From Stephania yunnanensis (Eukaryota; Streptophyta; Magnoliopsida; Ranunculales; Menispermaceae): a stretch of 64,000 nucleotides of DNA. A program made the position numbers and the translations under genes. The notes below the pieces were generated by a model. It had not been told where the DNA came from. It searched no databases and was given only the letters and a program-made list of their open reading frames with translations. The stretch covers positions 26,331,001 through 26,395,000 of the forward strand of contig CM077592.1 in assembly GCA_039657365.1 (NCBI GenBank). Direction: 5' to 3'. Shown here piece by piece: positions 1 to 11,900 of the stretch. How positions within the stretch are numbered: the stretch's first letter is position 1; every line of letters begins with the position of its first letter.

Positions 1-440
1 CGCATTTTGATGCTATCAACACTCACGCTCATCTCGAGGTGATCCAATGATCCATATAATTCAAACCAAACTTATAGTTTTATTTTACATATTTATATAT
101 ATCAAATATATATAAATATATATACTATGTGTATTTTCTTGCTAATAAATTCATCGGACATGCCAACGAGTATTCTAGGATGTGCACGTTCATTTCATGA
201 CCCCATTGTCGCACTTGGTGTACCGACAATTTATTGTTTAATTATTTATTTTTCGATTATAGGCTTGCACATAAACTCTCTTTTTATACTACAATCTATA
301 AATTCAATAAACATTCCAAAAAACACAAATCATTACACAAACTCATGCACAAGCTAATTGAGGTACGCCGAACTTAACCACGAGCCTAACTTAGGTTAAT
401 TAAGATTTAAATTAACACTAATCACCAGCTTAAGATAACA
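1..440 (-). repeat. Gypsy LTR fragment, cut by window edge
   Basis: Read on the minus strand from 440, this begins TGTTATCTTAAGCTGGTGA and continues through a GTTAGGCTCG segment. It aligns by eye with the first 200 bases of LTRs B (from 3258) and D (from 16364). The CTCGAGG motif seen in the other gypsy LTRs is present near base 35. The usual TGTAACGACC start seems shortened. The remainder lies outside the window, so solo LTR versus full element cannot be decided. Confidence 0.6.
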
Positions 441-1097
441 TGTCATTACATATCCTAACCATGAAGCAATGTCATTGACTTGTGATAGCAAAACGATTGG
501 GGTTTGTAAGGCTTAAGATTGAATTTAAGCGATAATCATGTGGTAGCTTTCATCCTTATAGCTCAACAACATTGCAATGAAAATTAACTAGTTTGAAGTG
601 GTCTTCCAACACGATCATACAAGAAAACCTCGCTCAATATGTTTCAGAATAGGTTATGACTTGTGAGTACCTTTAGATACCACTTGAGCAAATGTTTTAT
701 TATATTTGTTGGTTTTAAACTACCATTATGCTGTATGAATAGTCCATTTTCAATATAGATGTTTTTTGTTGGTTCTGAACTATCATTGTTTTGTATGAGG
801 CTACAAATTGATCTATGATAGAAACTCATTTTAATTGATGACCTAAAAAAACTAGAAACTAATAGAGAACAAATGAACGTAGAAAATTAGGCAAAACTTT
901 TTGAATGGCTTGAATAACTCCCTTCCGCAGTTATTGCCATGCCAAATAACTGAGTGTAACCTATCTCAATATGACTTCAAAACAAATAACATAAACACGC
1001 TCAGAGAAAAAATGGACATGAGTCTACCAAAAAATGAGCATGACAATTCCAACAAAAATATCTTAATGGAAACCAAAAAGATTTCAACCTCCCTTAT
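441..1097. other. Unassigned sequence left of copia A
   Basis: No recognisable gene. Two imperfect direct copies of a segment containing GTTGGTTYTRAACTAYCATT lie near 706 and 767. On the minus strand they give a short frame (644-829) with a repeated IQ.N.S..PT pattern. This is too short and unsupported to call a gene. The last bases, cttat (1093-1097), serve as target duplication of element A. Confidence 0.4.
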
Positions 1098-2468
1098 TGT
1101 TGGGTTTTAGGGTTCAAAACACAGCAAAAATTTTAAATTTTTATTCCGAAAACCCCAACAGGATCAAATCCTAGTTCCTTTAAACTAATTTATTGAAACT
1201 AAACTATACCTCAATCGCAAATTTCCTTCTTTGTGTTGATCGATTTGTAAGACACTGCCAGAGACGAACGTCCTCTATTAAAAGTTCACATACGAATGAT
1301 GACCACAATTTGGAGTGTTAGCCCACAAAGAGAATGAAATGTTTTTCCATCTCTCCCAAAAAATATAGAGAGCTCGAAAAATAACAAAAACGAAATCTTA
1401 TTTCATTTTAGGGTTTCAATCTTTATTTATATGTCTAGATAAGCTCACTTAAAAAGCATATTCTTAATACAACTATTGTATTTAGAAAATTCAAGCAAAT
1501 TACACAAATGCCCTTACAAAAAGTTATCATATAACAAATCATAAAGGCTTTTATGTCATGAATTTTATCATATAAAATTCATTATTGTGGACAAATTAAA
1601 ATTATTCAAAGGCACTCTTTATGTGGGACCTAATAAGTTCATGTAAGGTTTGTAGTGAACCAAAACCCATTTTGATACACAAGTCATAAGCAGTATCTAG
1701 CAAGACATTATGTCTAGCCAAATTGTGTGAATATCAAAATTGACGCAACCTAATGAATAATATGTATCATATCCTTTTATTGTGTGATATCCTTTGATCA
1801 AACATAAGACACAAAAAGTCACCCTTAATGTTCAATTGTACTAGTCTAGATCTGTAGGTAGACTAAAAACATCCAAGTGACATTGACCATATCAATTTAC
1901 TTGGACTCGACCATTTAATAGTCTAATATATCAAGGGATCCACTAATATCTATCTCTATATGAGAGGGACAAATTCTATCTTGATTATACACCTTCACAT
2001 GTTATTTACATAGTAACCAATCACAATCTTTATAATCATATGGTTAAAGACAATGTTTTATTGTGTTAAATCAACATGCTCCTAATATTGAAGACTCTGG
2101 CAATCTCAAGTCGAAGGACAAAATGATATATCTATCATGAGTAACACATATAACTTAATCCATGTGGTGTTTTCTTAGCGGGTTGGTCCAGTACATTTTT
2201 TCTTAACAAGTACTTATAATATTGATTTGTATCCCTATACATATGATCATCGCATGACCATCAATCAAGACTCACACTAGTCTCAATTCATTATAGTTTC
2301 CAGTATAATGACTGACGAAGGACATTTTGGATATTTCAGTAAACATCTATGGATCTTGTTATAATGTAAACATGCAAACTAATTATAATAAACAACAAAT
2401 GAGTCATTTATCTCATTAACCACAATAATAATAGAAACAATGTTTGATCTATGGCACATGCATCAACA
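1098..2468 (-). repeat. 3' LTR of copia A
   Basis: Starts TGTTGGGTTTTAGGG and ends GCATCAACA, giving the TG...CA ends and the inverted TGTTG/CAACA terminus. About 1.37 kb. The same family recurs at 9657, 15513, 19801, 50474 and 55864. Retroelement RNase H sequence follows directly on the right in minus orientation, so this is the 3' LTR. Confidence 0.85.
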
Positions 2469-2499
2469 TCTCCACTTCCATTAGGACCAATCATTCATG

Positions 2500-3257
2500 T
2501 AACTAATATTTATTAACCTAACATGACCATCATGTTTCGCTTGTGGAAGAGCCTTCATCAATGGATCTGCGACATTGTCTTAAGTAGAAATTTTGCAAAT
2601 CTTTACATTTCCCTTTTCAATGATTTCTTTGATGAGATAAAATTTCTAAGTATATGTTTAGATCTGTGATATGATCTTGGTTCCATGGCCTGTGCTATCA
2701 CCCATTTGTTATCGCAATACAAGTAAATGGGGTTAGTAATACTTGGAACTACACCTAGTTTAGAGATGAACTTTTTCTTATCCAAGCTGCCTCTTTAGCT
2801 ACATCGGGAGCTGCAATGTACTCGGCTTCTATTGTAGAATCTGCCATAATTTCTTTTTTTTTTTTGAACTTTTCCAGCTCACCGCACCCCATTCAAAGTA
2901 AACACATATTTAGACTGTGATGTAAAGTCATCTATATCATTTTGAAAACTTGCGTCCATGTAACTATTTACAACAAGCCTATTTTTCAAACCTCTATAGA
3001 CTAAAAACACTTCTTTAGTCCTTCTCAAGTACCTAAGAATGTTCTTTATTGCTATCTAGTGACTCTCTTTAGGATTTGACTGATATATGCTTGTAGTGTT
3101 TAAACCATATGATACATCAAGTTGAGTGCATAATATGACATACATGATAGAACCAATGGCTGATGCATATGGAGTTTTATTCGTATGGTTTCACTCATCA
3201 TTTTTATTTAGATATTGAGTCTTGTTGATACTTATGCCATGAGACATAGGTACCAAT
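2500..3257 (-). pseudogene. Copia A RNase H (3' end of pol), broken
   Basis: Minus-strand translation gives the copia RNase H core. It includes a CDN motif followed by IAQA.EPR and the RSKHI segment typical of copia RNase H, plus upstream pieces of the region joining RT and RNase H. Several stops interrupt it, and a poly-T run lies near 2855. The sequence stops at 3257 where gypsy B inserted. The joining segment resumes at 9570 with the duplicated ccaat. In a live element this domain degrades the RNA strand during reverse transcription. Confidence 0.8.
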
Positions 3258-3877
3258 TGTAACGACCTGTAGCCTTAAGCTGGTGATTAGTGTTAACCCA
3301 ATTGTTACTTAATCCGAGTTAGGCACAGGTTTCAGATCGGCATATCCCTATTAGTGTGTGTGTGTGCGTTTGTATGACATATGGTGTTTGTTTGGTTTGC
3401 AAAACCGAAATATAAATTGGTTATATATATATATATTGATATGGTATATACACGCTTATACGGGATAAATACATTATAAATTACGAAATATCGGTACACT
3501 ATGAGCGATGAGGGAGGCGTGATAAGGAAATGCATGCTCGTGGCTACACATGGACGTGATCGGTGGATTTATCAGAAATGATAAACATGAAATATATATA
3601 AGGATCTATATAAATATATATAATGGAAATTAAGAAAATAGAAATTTTATATATCATTTGATGATCTTGAATGACGCGTAAGTTAAGATGTGTCAAATTT
3701 AATGTTACGTTAGCGCGTGTCACTTTAGTACATATATTATTTGATCAGTCTCGAGATGACACAACACGTATCTCGAGGAATCTATTATATATATATATAT
3801 ATCAAATTTGATATATATCAACTTAACAAATGATCAAACAAACGAAAACAAAAGTTGAGGGTTTCGATTTCGATCGC
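3258..3877 (+). repeat. Truncated 5' LTR of gypsy B
   Basis: Aligns by eye with the first ~610 bases of the 3' LTR (7424 onward). The alignment runs through the tatatata stretches and the CACGTATCTCGAGG motif and ends at ...GATCGC. The 3' LTR continues GACAAGCTG at that point, while here the sequence jumps to protease coding sequence. About 1.5 kb of LTR is lost. Confidence 0.85.
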
Positions 3878-4326
3878 CATAATATTCCACCTGCACGAGG
3901 ACAAGGTCATGCAATGGTGGAGGCTGATCCAGCGACCAATCGGAGACTTGTGGAAGGTATATTAAATATTTTTGGTCGGGATATGCATTCGTTAATTAAT
4001 GCTGGTTCTGCAGTTTCATTTGTCGCTGGAGCAATGGTTGGTAAATTAAAATTGAAACTTGTTAGTGCCGATGCTTTTTTGATTTTGAGCACAACGATGA
4101 GTGAGAAAGTTTATCCTAACTTGATCAGTGAGAGAAATGTGGTTAAAATTAGGGAGAATGAGTTTCACATTGATTTAAGCGCAATGGAGTTCTTAGAGCT
4201 CGATGCATTATTAGGGATGGATTGGTTATCAACGTATCATGCTAGTATTGATTGTTACCATAAGACGGTGATATTCCATATTCCTAACCTTTCTGAAATT
4301 ACAATCTATAAGGACTATAATTCTTA
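3878..4326 (+). pseudogene. Gypsy B aspartic protease domain
   Basis: The open frame enters from the LTR (nominal ATG at 3830) and encodes a retropepsin-like domain. The segment around LINAGSAVSF corresponds to the family's catalytic D-S/T-G loop, with Asp replaced by Asn. The later LLGMDWL segment is the conserved second half (family ..ILGMDWL). The frame ends at a stop at 4324-4326, before RT. With the catalytic aspartate lost it should be inactive. The chimeric N-terminus comes from the LTR deletion and is not original. Confidence 0.8.
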
Positions 4327-4329
4327 ACG

Positions 4330-5240
4330 AATTGCAACTCATGGAAGGGAAGCTACACTTCAGGAGTTAGAGGTATTAGCGAGAGTTATTTCTTTTGGAG
4401 AGCCTGGATAGGAACTTAAGGTTAATGAGATACCTGTGGTTTGTGAGTTCTTGAAAGTCTTTCCATTAGACTTGCTTGGATTACCACCACCATGAGTCAT
4501 TGATTTCATCATTGATCTTATTCTTAGAACTAAACCTATATCTATTCCTCCATACCATATGGCACCGAAGGAATTACGGGAGTTACAAACTCAGCTTGAG
4601 GATTTGCTTCAGAAATGGTTTATTCATCCTAACATGTCATTGTGGGGAGCACTTGTTCTTTTTGTGAAAAAAGGACGGAACCCTATGAATGTGCATTGAT
4701 TATAGACAGTTGAATCGGGTGACTACCAGGAACAAATATCCATTACCTAGGATCGATGATTTGTTTGATCAGTTGAAGGTTGCAAGATATTTCTCGAAGA
4801 TTGATTTGACTTCTGGTTATCACCAACTGGGAATCGGTGATGAGGATATCTGGAAGACAGCTTTAAGTACTCACAATGGGCACTTCGAGTTTATAGTGAT
4901 GCTGTTTGGGCTCACTAATGTTCCTGCTATATTTATGGATTTGATGTATAGGGTGTTTAAACCCTATTTTGACCAGTTTATTATCGTGTTCATCGATGAT
5001 ATTTTGATTTATTTGAAGACTGAGGAAGAACATTCGCACCACCTCAGAGTAACATTGTAGACTCTGAAGGATAATAGGCTGTATGCCAAGTTTAGTAAGT
5101 GCGAATTCTGGTCTTCAGATGTAAAATTTTTAGGACATGTGGTTAATGCTGAGGGGATATCTGTTGATCCAGCTAAGGTTGAGGCATTCAGGGATTGGCC
5201 TACTCCTACCACAGTGTCAGAGATTCGAAGTTTTTCTAGG
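4330..5240 (+). pseudogene. Gypsy B reverse transcriptase, broken
   Basis: Fragments in several frames cover the gypsy RT. They include the pre-RT segment with a VFPLDLLG-like stretch (about 4455), MCIDYRQLN (4689), the KYPLPRIDDLFDQL segment, and KIDLTSGYHQL. The catalytic FIDDILIY box lies near 4990-5010. The motif order and FIDD box are diagnostic of Ty3/gypsy. Stops after 4500 and at about 5058 and frameshifts near 4680 and 5200 destroy the reading frame. RT would copy element RNA into cDNA in virus-like particles. Confidence 0.88.
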
Positions 5241-5800
5241 ATTAGCGGGTTGTTACAAACAATTTGTTAAGGGATTTTCCCGTATTGCTCTGCCAATGAC
5301 TCGACCATTACAGAAAATATTGATTTTATGTGGTCAGATGCATGCAAATCTGCTTTCAGAGAGTTGAAAGACAGATTGACTATGACACTTGTTCTTACAT
5401 TACCTGAATCGAGGAAAGAATTGGTGATTTATATTAATGCTTCTCATTCAGGCTTGGGCTGTGTGCTGATGCAGGAAGGCAGAGTTGTAGCATATGCTTT
5501 GAGGCAACTCAAAGTTCATGAAAGAAATTATCCAATTCATGATCTTGAGCTAGCAGCAGTAGTTTTTGCCTTAAAAACTTGGAGGCACCATCTATATGGC
5601 GAGATATTTATAGTATTTTCAGATCATAAGAGTCTAAAATATTTGCTTACTTAGCGTGAATTGAACATGAGATAGCGTAGGTGGCTTGAGTTTCTCAATG
5701 ATTATGATTTCACTTTGGAGTACCACTCTGGCAAAGCAAATATAATCGCTGATGCCTTGAGCAGGAGAAAAACATACAAAGAGAATGTAGTTACTGCTAG
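5241..5800 (+). pseudogene. Gypsy B RNase H
   Basis: The main frame (5328-5654) shows the gypsy RNase H pattern: SAFRELKDRLT, then INASHSGLGCVLMQEG, RVVAYALRQLKVHERNYP, and FSDHKSLKYL. The first catalytic Asp of the usual DAS motif is Asn here. Later pieces (HSGKANIIADALSRR-like, about 5720-5770) close the domain in another segment after stops. Inactive as it stands. Confidence 0.85.
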
Positions 5801-7423
5801 AGCTTTTTAGTTCGGACTTCTAGAAGATGCTTCGATAATGATGATTCGAGAAAGTCCAGCTGGCATATCATCACTTGAGAGAGCTAGTTCCATTGCTACT
5901 AATATGTTCTTCAGTGCTCAGATTCGAGCGGAACCGAAGATGATTCAGCGGGTGGTTGATAGTCGGAAAGCTGATAAGGAATATGTTGCATGATGAAAGT
6001 TAGCAGATAGTATAGATCATCCTAATTGGTTAGTTTTTGATAATGGGACATTATGATTCAGAGATAGATTGTGGATTCCATTTCAGGATCAGTTGAGGAA
6101 GGATTTATCACAAGAATCTCATCAATCTCTTTACTCTATTCATTCAGGTAACACCAAAATGTATCAAGATATGATTCACATTTATTGGTAGCTTAGGATG
6201 AAGACTGATATTGCTGAATTTGTCAAGAGATGTGAGATCTGCGCATTCACTTAGGAAACTTGGGAAACTTGAAGGGTCATTGCATTCACTGCCTATTCCT
6301 GAGTGGAAATGGGAACACGTATCGATGGATTTTATTTTCGGTCTACCTCTGAGTCGGCGCAAACATTATGCAGTTTGGGTTATAGTCGACAGGTTGACGA
6401 AGTCTGTGCATTTCTTACCAGTTTCTATGAAAGCTCATCTTGACCATTTATGTAAGGTGTACGTACGGGAAGTATTAAGATTTCGTGGGGTTCCATTGTC
6501 TATTACTTTAGATAGGGATTCGAGATTCACGTCCAAGTTGTGGAGTGAATTACAAAGGCAGCTAGGAACTGTGCTTAACCTTGGTATGACATACCATCCT
6601 CAGACTGATGGAAAAATTGAGTTGTTGATATTGGTGCTTGAGGACATGCTTTGAGCTTGTATCTTGGAGTTTGGAGGTATCTGGGAAAAATATATTCCTC
6701 TGTGTGAGTTCTCTTATAATAATAGTTATCAGGCTAGTATCAGAATGGCTTCATTTGAGGCACTGTATGGTCGTCCTTATCGATCGTCGGCATGTTGGGC
6801 AGAGGTCAGAGATATAGTTTTGTTAGGGCCAGAGCGGATACAGGACTACATAGAGATGATACAATAGATTCGCCAGTGGTTAACTACAACTCAACTCAGA
6901 CATATAAGATATCCGATAAGCTTCATAGGTTTTTGGAATTTCCAATGGATGATTATGTCCAGTTGAAAGTCTCGCCTATGAAGGGGTTATATAGATTTGG
7001 GTTGCAAGGTAAGCTAGCTCCAAGGTATATCGGGCCGTTCAGAATACATGAAAAGATTGGTCCTGTAGCTTACTGGTTATAGTTACCTCCTCGGCTTGCC
7101 GGAGTTCATAATGTCTTCTATATATCTATGCTACGTAAGACGAAGACTCAATTCACTCCAAGAATTGATTGGAATGAATTCGATTTTTAGGAAGAATTAT
7201 CTTACGATAAGCAACCGATTCAGATTGTTGATTGTAAAATCCAGAGGCTGAGAACCAAAGAGATTCCTTTGGTTAAAGTGAAATGGAAGTTTCATGATGA
7301 GGAGTAGCTAACCTGCGAATGAGAATCTTATATGAAGGAGCAGTTCCCATTTCTCTTCGAAATTACAGGTATTTTAAATTTACTTTAATTTTGAGGACGA
7401 AATTGTTTTTAAATTGAGGAGAC
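5800..7423 (+). pseudogene. Gypsy B integrase and C-terminal tail
   Basis: A zinc-binding HHCC-like stretch (H..H about 6118-6160, CEICA about 6230-6245) is followed by the catalytic core (6211-6654). The core has a VSMDFI first Asp, a DRDSRFTS second Asp and TDGKIE with the Glu. Positions 6664-6867 hold the next conserved stretch (SYQASI..FEALYGR). Positions 6792-7082 carry the C-terminal barrel (LKVSPMKGLYRFG). The last part (7280-7365) resembles the plant gypsy tail ending in PFLFE. Stops and shifts break it at about 6190, 6250, 6655 and 7080. The purine-rich run just before 7424 is the likely polypurine tract. Confidence 0.85.
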
Positions 7424-9569
7424 TGTAACGACCTGCTACCTTAAGCTGGTGATTAGTGTTAGCCCAATTATTACTTTATCCAAGTTAGGCACAGGGTTCA
7501 GATTGACATATCCCTATTAGTGTGTGTATGCGTTTGTATGACGTATGGTTTTTGTTTGGTTTGCAAACTTGAAATATAAATAGGTTGTATATATTGATAT
7601 GGTATATACGCGCTTATATGGAATAAATACACTATATATCACGAAATACCGATACATTTTGAGCGATGCGGTAGACGTGGCAAGGAAATGCACGATCGTG
7701 GCTACATGTGGAAGTGATTGGTGGATTTATCGGAACCGATAAACACGAAATATATAAGGATCTATATAAATATATAATGAAAATTAAGAAAATAGAAATT
7801 TTATATATCATTTTATCGTCTCGAATGATGTGTAAGTTAAGACGTGTCAAATTTAATGTCACATTAGCACGTGTCACTTTAATACATCGATTGTTTGATC
7901 AGTCTCAAGATGACACAACACGTATATCAAGGAATATATATATATAAATATATATCAAAGTTGATATATATCAACTTAATAAACAATCAAACAAACAAAA
8001 ATAAAAGTTGAGCGTTTCGATTTTGATCGCGACAAGCTGTCCAAGGTACCTCATCGAAGCTAGTTGAGGAGCTTAAACGAGAGAACGACTCGAGAGGAAC
8101 ATAAAGGTATAATTCGCTTTAGTGTTTATCAAAGTTTGAAATTAAGGTGATTGTAGGAAATCATTGTGAATTGAGTTGTTGTTGATCCAATTTAGTCCCT
8201 TACCTCATATTTGATGTTTATAAGCTACCGGATATGAATTTCTGGATGTTGGTATCGATTTGGAGGTGTTTTGGTGGGATTGGAGTTGTAGCAGTACGCT
8301 GCTATTGCTGGTCAAGCGCGCTAGATCAAAAGATTAGTGCGCTGCGTGCGCAAACTTTTGAAGAACAAGCAATACAGGCAGGGATTAGCAAGCTAATCCT
8401 GCCTATTAGCATGTTAATCCATGCCCATAATATCAACAGTGCTGTTTTTCTTATGAATTTGAATGAGGGGCTTAGGGACTAGTTTAGGAGTTTCTAATAG
8501 TTTCTAATAGAGTATATTAGACTTATAATTACTTTGGCTGGTCTATGATAGGTGTTGATTCACCGAGGAATAGTTAGAGACTCGAGAAATTAGGAATTTA
8601 ACGTGATTAGACCGAGGTAAGTACGGACTCACTTATTTATCTATGTTGCATGGTTATTTAGTATATATAGTTCATTTAGTTATTAGCATGGAATGGGGAA
8701 TTGATTATACTGTGATAGTTTTTTATAAATGGAAAAATGGTGTATGATGTAACCATACTATAACTTCTAATTTTGAGAATAGGTTTATAGGAGATGGGTT
8801 TACTTCCCGACCTATATATATAACTCCCGCTCAATTCAATAGGTTCTATGGATTGCATGCACATTAGAGGGTTTGGGATAGAACCATTAGGCATTAATGG
8901 ATGGACTAGGGAGTGTGAAGGCCAACATACTGGTTTAGCAATCGCATTAACAACATCGATTGGTAATCGACCCTAGTTTTATGAAATAAATGGGAATCAC
9001 AATATCATAATTCAAAATATATGCTTTGCATCCAAATATGTATCAAATCTATATGCTTTCTATATTCTTATTAGATATTGTTGGATCATGTTGTTATTGC
9101 ATGTTTTTCTTGAATACTATATGGAATATTGATGCATACCGTGAATCTGTATTTACTGAGCTAGTTGGAGTGCTCATTCCTCTTAAACATTTCAAGTACG
9201 CAACCCCAAACTTCAGCTAAGGGGGAAAGAGAAGATTTAGGAGTGTCGAGCTTTCTCTATCCTGTAATGACCTATTTGTATGTATATAACTCTGTTGACT
9301 TATTTTGATGTATATAAACATGGTTGGGGTGATTTTCTAAATGGTTTTGACGTTTTGGTAGACTTTGTATTTCCTTATATTCAATTATATCGAAAAAAAA
9401 TATTTCCGCTGCGTATTACATTGATATTTAAACTCGATATGAATATAAAAGTTGAGTTTATCAGGTATGAATGGAGAGGCTGCTGGTTCTAGTTAAGTCT
9501 ATGAGCTTAGTGGGCTTAATTAGGGTTTCATGCCTGAAATTTCCCTTAATCGGGATAGGGGATGTTTCA
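7424..9569 (+). repeat. 3' LTR of gypsy B
   Basis: TGTAACGACC...GGATGTTTCA, 2.15 kb, apparently full length. Holds AT-rich sequence with TATATAAA-like boxes (7750-7780), a segment rich in GCGC/GCTAATCC words (8310-8420), an AGGTAAGTA splice-donor-like site near 8618 and a GAGAAGATT..GGAG stretch near 9225 discussed in the findings. Open frames inside (7708-7947, 8234-8482, 9026-9220, 9280-9492) have no recognisable domain and are not called genes. Confidence 0.85.
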
Positions 9570-11900
9570 CCAATCCTCTTTTTAAGTCTTGCAAACTGAA
9601 CCTATTTAGTACCTTGTCTATGTAAGCACTTTGACTTAGACCAATTAGCCTTTTAGTGTTGGGTTTTGGGGTTCGTATGCAACGAAAAATTAATTTTTTT
9701 TTTTGAAAAAGCCTAACTGGATCGAAAATAAGTTCCATTCAACTTGATCTAAAAAAGTAAAACATACTTTCATCCATTATTTTATTTTTTGATTGATCGA
9801 TCTCCAAGATGTTCAAGTGCGCGTTCTATATCGAAAATCTATACACAAACGGTGACCACTATTTGGAGTGCTAGCCGCAAGCGATATTGCAAACGTTTTT
9901 CCAAGAGCTATTGAAATTTTTCTTTCTCTCCCAAAATCCAGAGAACTCAAAAATAGTAAAAACAAAAATCTTATTTCATTTTAGAGTTTCAACCTATATT
10001 TATATGTGTAGATACGCCCTCACTTAAAATCTTATTTATAATACAACTATTGTATTTATGCAGTTTACGCAAATTACATAAATGCCCTTATTAATAAGTT
10101 ATCATATCATAAATTGTAGGGTTTTTATGTCATAAATTTTATCATATAAAATTCATAACTCTGAACTAATTGAAATTGCGCAAAACCTTTTTTTGTGTGT
10201 AACCTAATAGGTTCATACAACATTGCAGTGAAGCAAAAACCATTTTAGTACAAAAGTCATAAGCGGTCTCTAGCAAGACATTATGACTACCCAAGTAGCA
10301 TGAATATCAAAATCGATACAACCTAATGAATCACATATATCATATCCTTTTATCTTGTGGTATCCTTTGATTTAACATAAGGCATGGAAAGTCACCTTTA
10401 ATATTCAGTCGTACTAGTCTCGATTTTTAGGTAGACTGAAAACATCAAAGTGATATTGACCATATCAATTCACTTAGACTTAGTCATTTAACAGTCTAAC
10501 ATATCGAGAGATCCACCGATATCTCTTTTTGTATGAGAGGGACAAATTCTATCTTGATTACACACTTTCACATATTATTCACATCATAACCAATCACAAT
10601 CTTTATAATCATCTAATTAAAGACAACATTTGATTGTGTCAAATCACCATGCTCATAATATGAAGTTTACGGTAATCTCAAGTCAAATGACTAAATGATA
10701 TAACTATCATGAGCAATACGTATGAATTAATCCATGTGGTGTTCTCATAGCGGGTCGGTCCAATACCTTGTTCCTAACAAGTACTCATGAGCTCAATTCA
10801 TATCCCTAAACGTATGGTCATCACATGACCATCGATCAAGATTTAAACTAGTCTTAATTCATTATAGTTCCAAATATAATGAACAACTAGGGACATTAAG
10901 GATATTTCAAAAAGTACCCATGGATCTTTCAATAAAGTAAAGATGCAATTACTTATAATAAAACAACAATTGAAAATCTAAATTTTATTAACTAAAATCA
11001 TAAGATAAACAATATTTGTAGATTGACATAGGGACATGCCCTACCTTTTAGATCTATCCATATATATCTTTATCTCTAGGATATAAGTTGCATCTCCTAA
11101 ATCCTTAATTGCGAAAAACTTCCTTAACCAAGACTTGACATTCTACAGGGTTGGGATGCCATTTCCAATGAGCAATATATCATCAACATACAATACCAGA
11201 AAAACAACAACGCCCCCATTGATCTTCATGTATACATAAGGCTCATCTTCATTCCTGATGAAACCAAATTCCTTAATTGCTTCATTAAATTGAAGATTCC
11301 AACTCCGAGAAGCTTGTTTTAATCCATAAATAGATTTTTGAAGCTTACATACTTTCCTAGAATTCTTAAGATGAACAAACCCTTTAGGTTGTATCGTACA
11401 CACGTCCTCAAGTAAGTATCCATTAAGAAAAGCTGTTTAAACATCAATTTTCCATATCTCATAGTCATAATATGCAGTAATGGCAATTAAAGTTCTAATG
11501 GATTTAATCATGGCTATAAGAGAAAAATTTTCATAGTAATCAACACTTTGAGTTTGTTTAAACCTTTATGTCACTAGCCATGATTTATAAGTGTGCATTT
11601 TGCCATCCATGTTAGTTTTCTTCTTGAAAATCCATTTACGTCCAATGGTCTTACAACCTTCAAGTAAATCAATTTGGTTCCAAACTTGGTCATCGTACAT
11701 GGATTGTATTTTAAAGCTTATGGCATTAAGCCATTTATGTAACTCGGAGCCAGACATAACTTCCTGATAACTAGGGAGCTCATTTTGATCCATAAGCAAT
11801 ACCTTACTACTATCAGTAATGAGAAATCCATATCTCTCAAAGCTCATGTCTTGTCCTACCAGAACTTCGTGGTCTTTGTGATACTTGTAGAGGCTCAACT
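9570..11900 (-). pseudogene. Copia A reverse transcriptase, split by LTR C
   Basis: Minus-strand RT of copia A. The N-terminal part (11566-11898) has KWIFKKKTNMDGK and HTYKSWLV. The core (11143-11403) has KLQKSIYGLKQASRSW, then EDEPYVYMK and the catalytic LYVDDILLIGN box (DD about 11165-11185). The C-terminal part (SQSAYIDKVLNRF, 9600-9650) is displaced by solo LTR C between 9657 and 11046. Frame breaks lie between the segments (about 11403-11566). The YVDD box and KQASRSW are diagnostic of Ty1/copia. Confidence 0.9.
9657..11046. mobile_element. Solo copia LTR C inside copia A
   Basis: Starts TGTTGGGTTTTGGGG and ends around GGGACATGCCCTACC, a decayed version of the family end CATGCCCCAACA. 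The flanks share ttttag (9651-9656 and 11046-11051), giving a 5-6 bp duplication. RT coding sequence stops on one side and resumes on the other. No internal region is present, so one LTR remains, most simply from recombination between the two LTRs of a full insertion. Confidence 0.85.

Larger units (their letters stand above)
3258..9569 (+). mobile_element. Gypsy element B inserted in copia A
   Basis: A Ty3/gypsy retrotransposon bounded by TGTAACGACC... and ...GATGTTTCA, with a perfect 5-bp duplication ccaat (3253-3257 and 9570-9574). Order is truncated 5' LTR, protease, RT, RNase H, integrase, 3' LTR, which is the gypsy gene order. Most of the 5' LTR, the primer-binding site and gag are missing through a deletion that joins LTR base 3877 directly to the protease region. 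Pol is split by several stops and shifts. The C-terminal part of integrase resembles plant chromovirus tails. The lineage is likely Tekay/Del-like, but that assignment is tentative. Confidence 0.88.
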
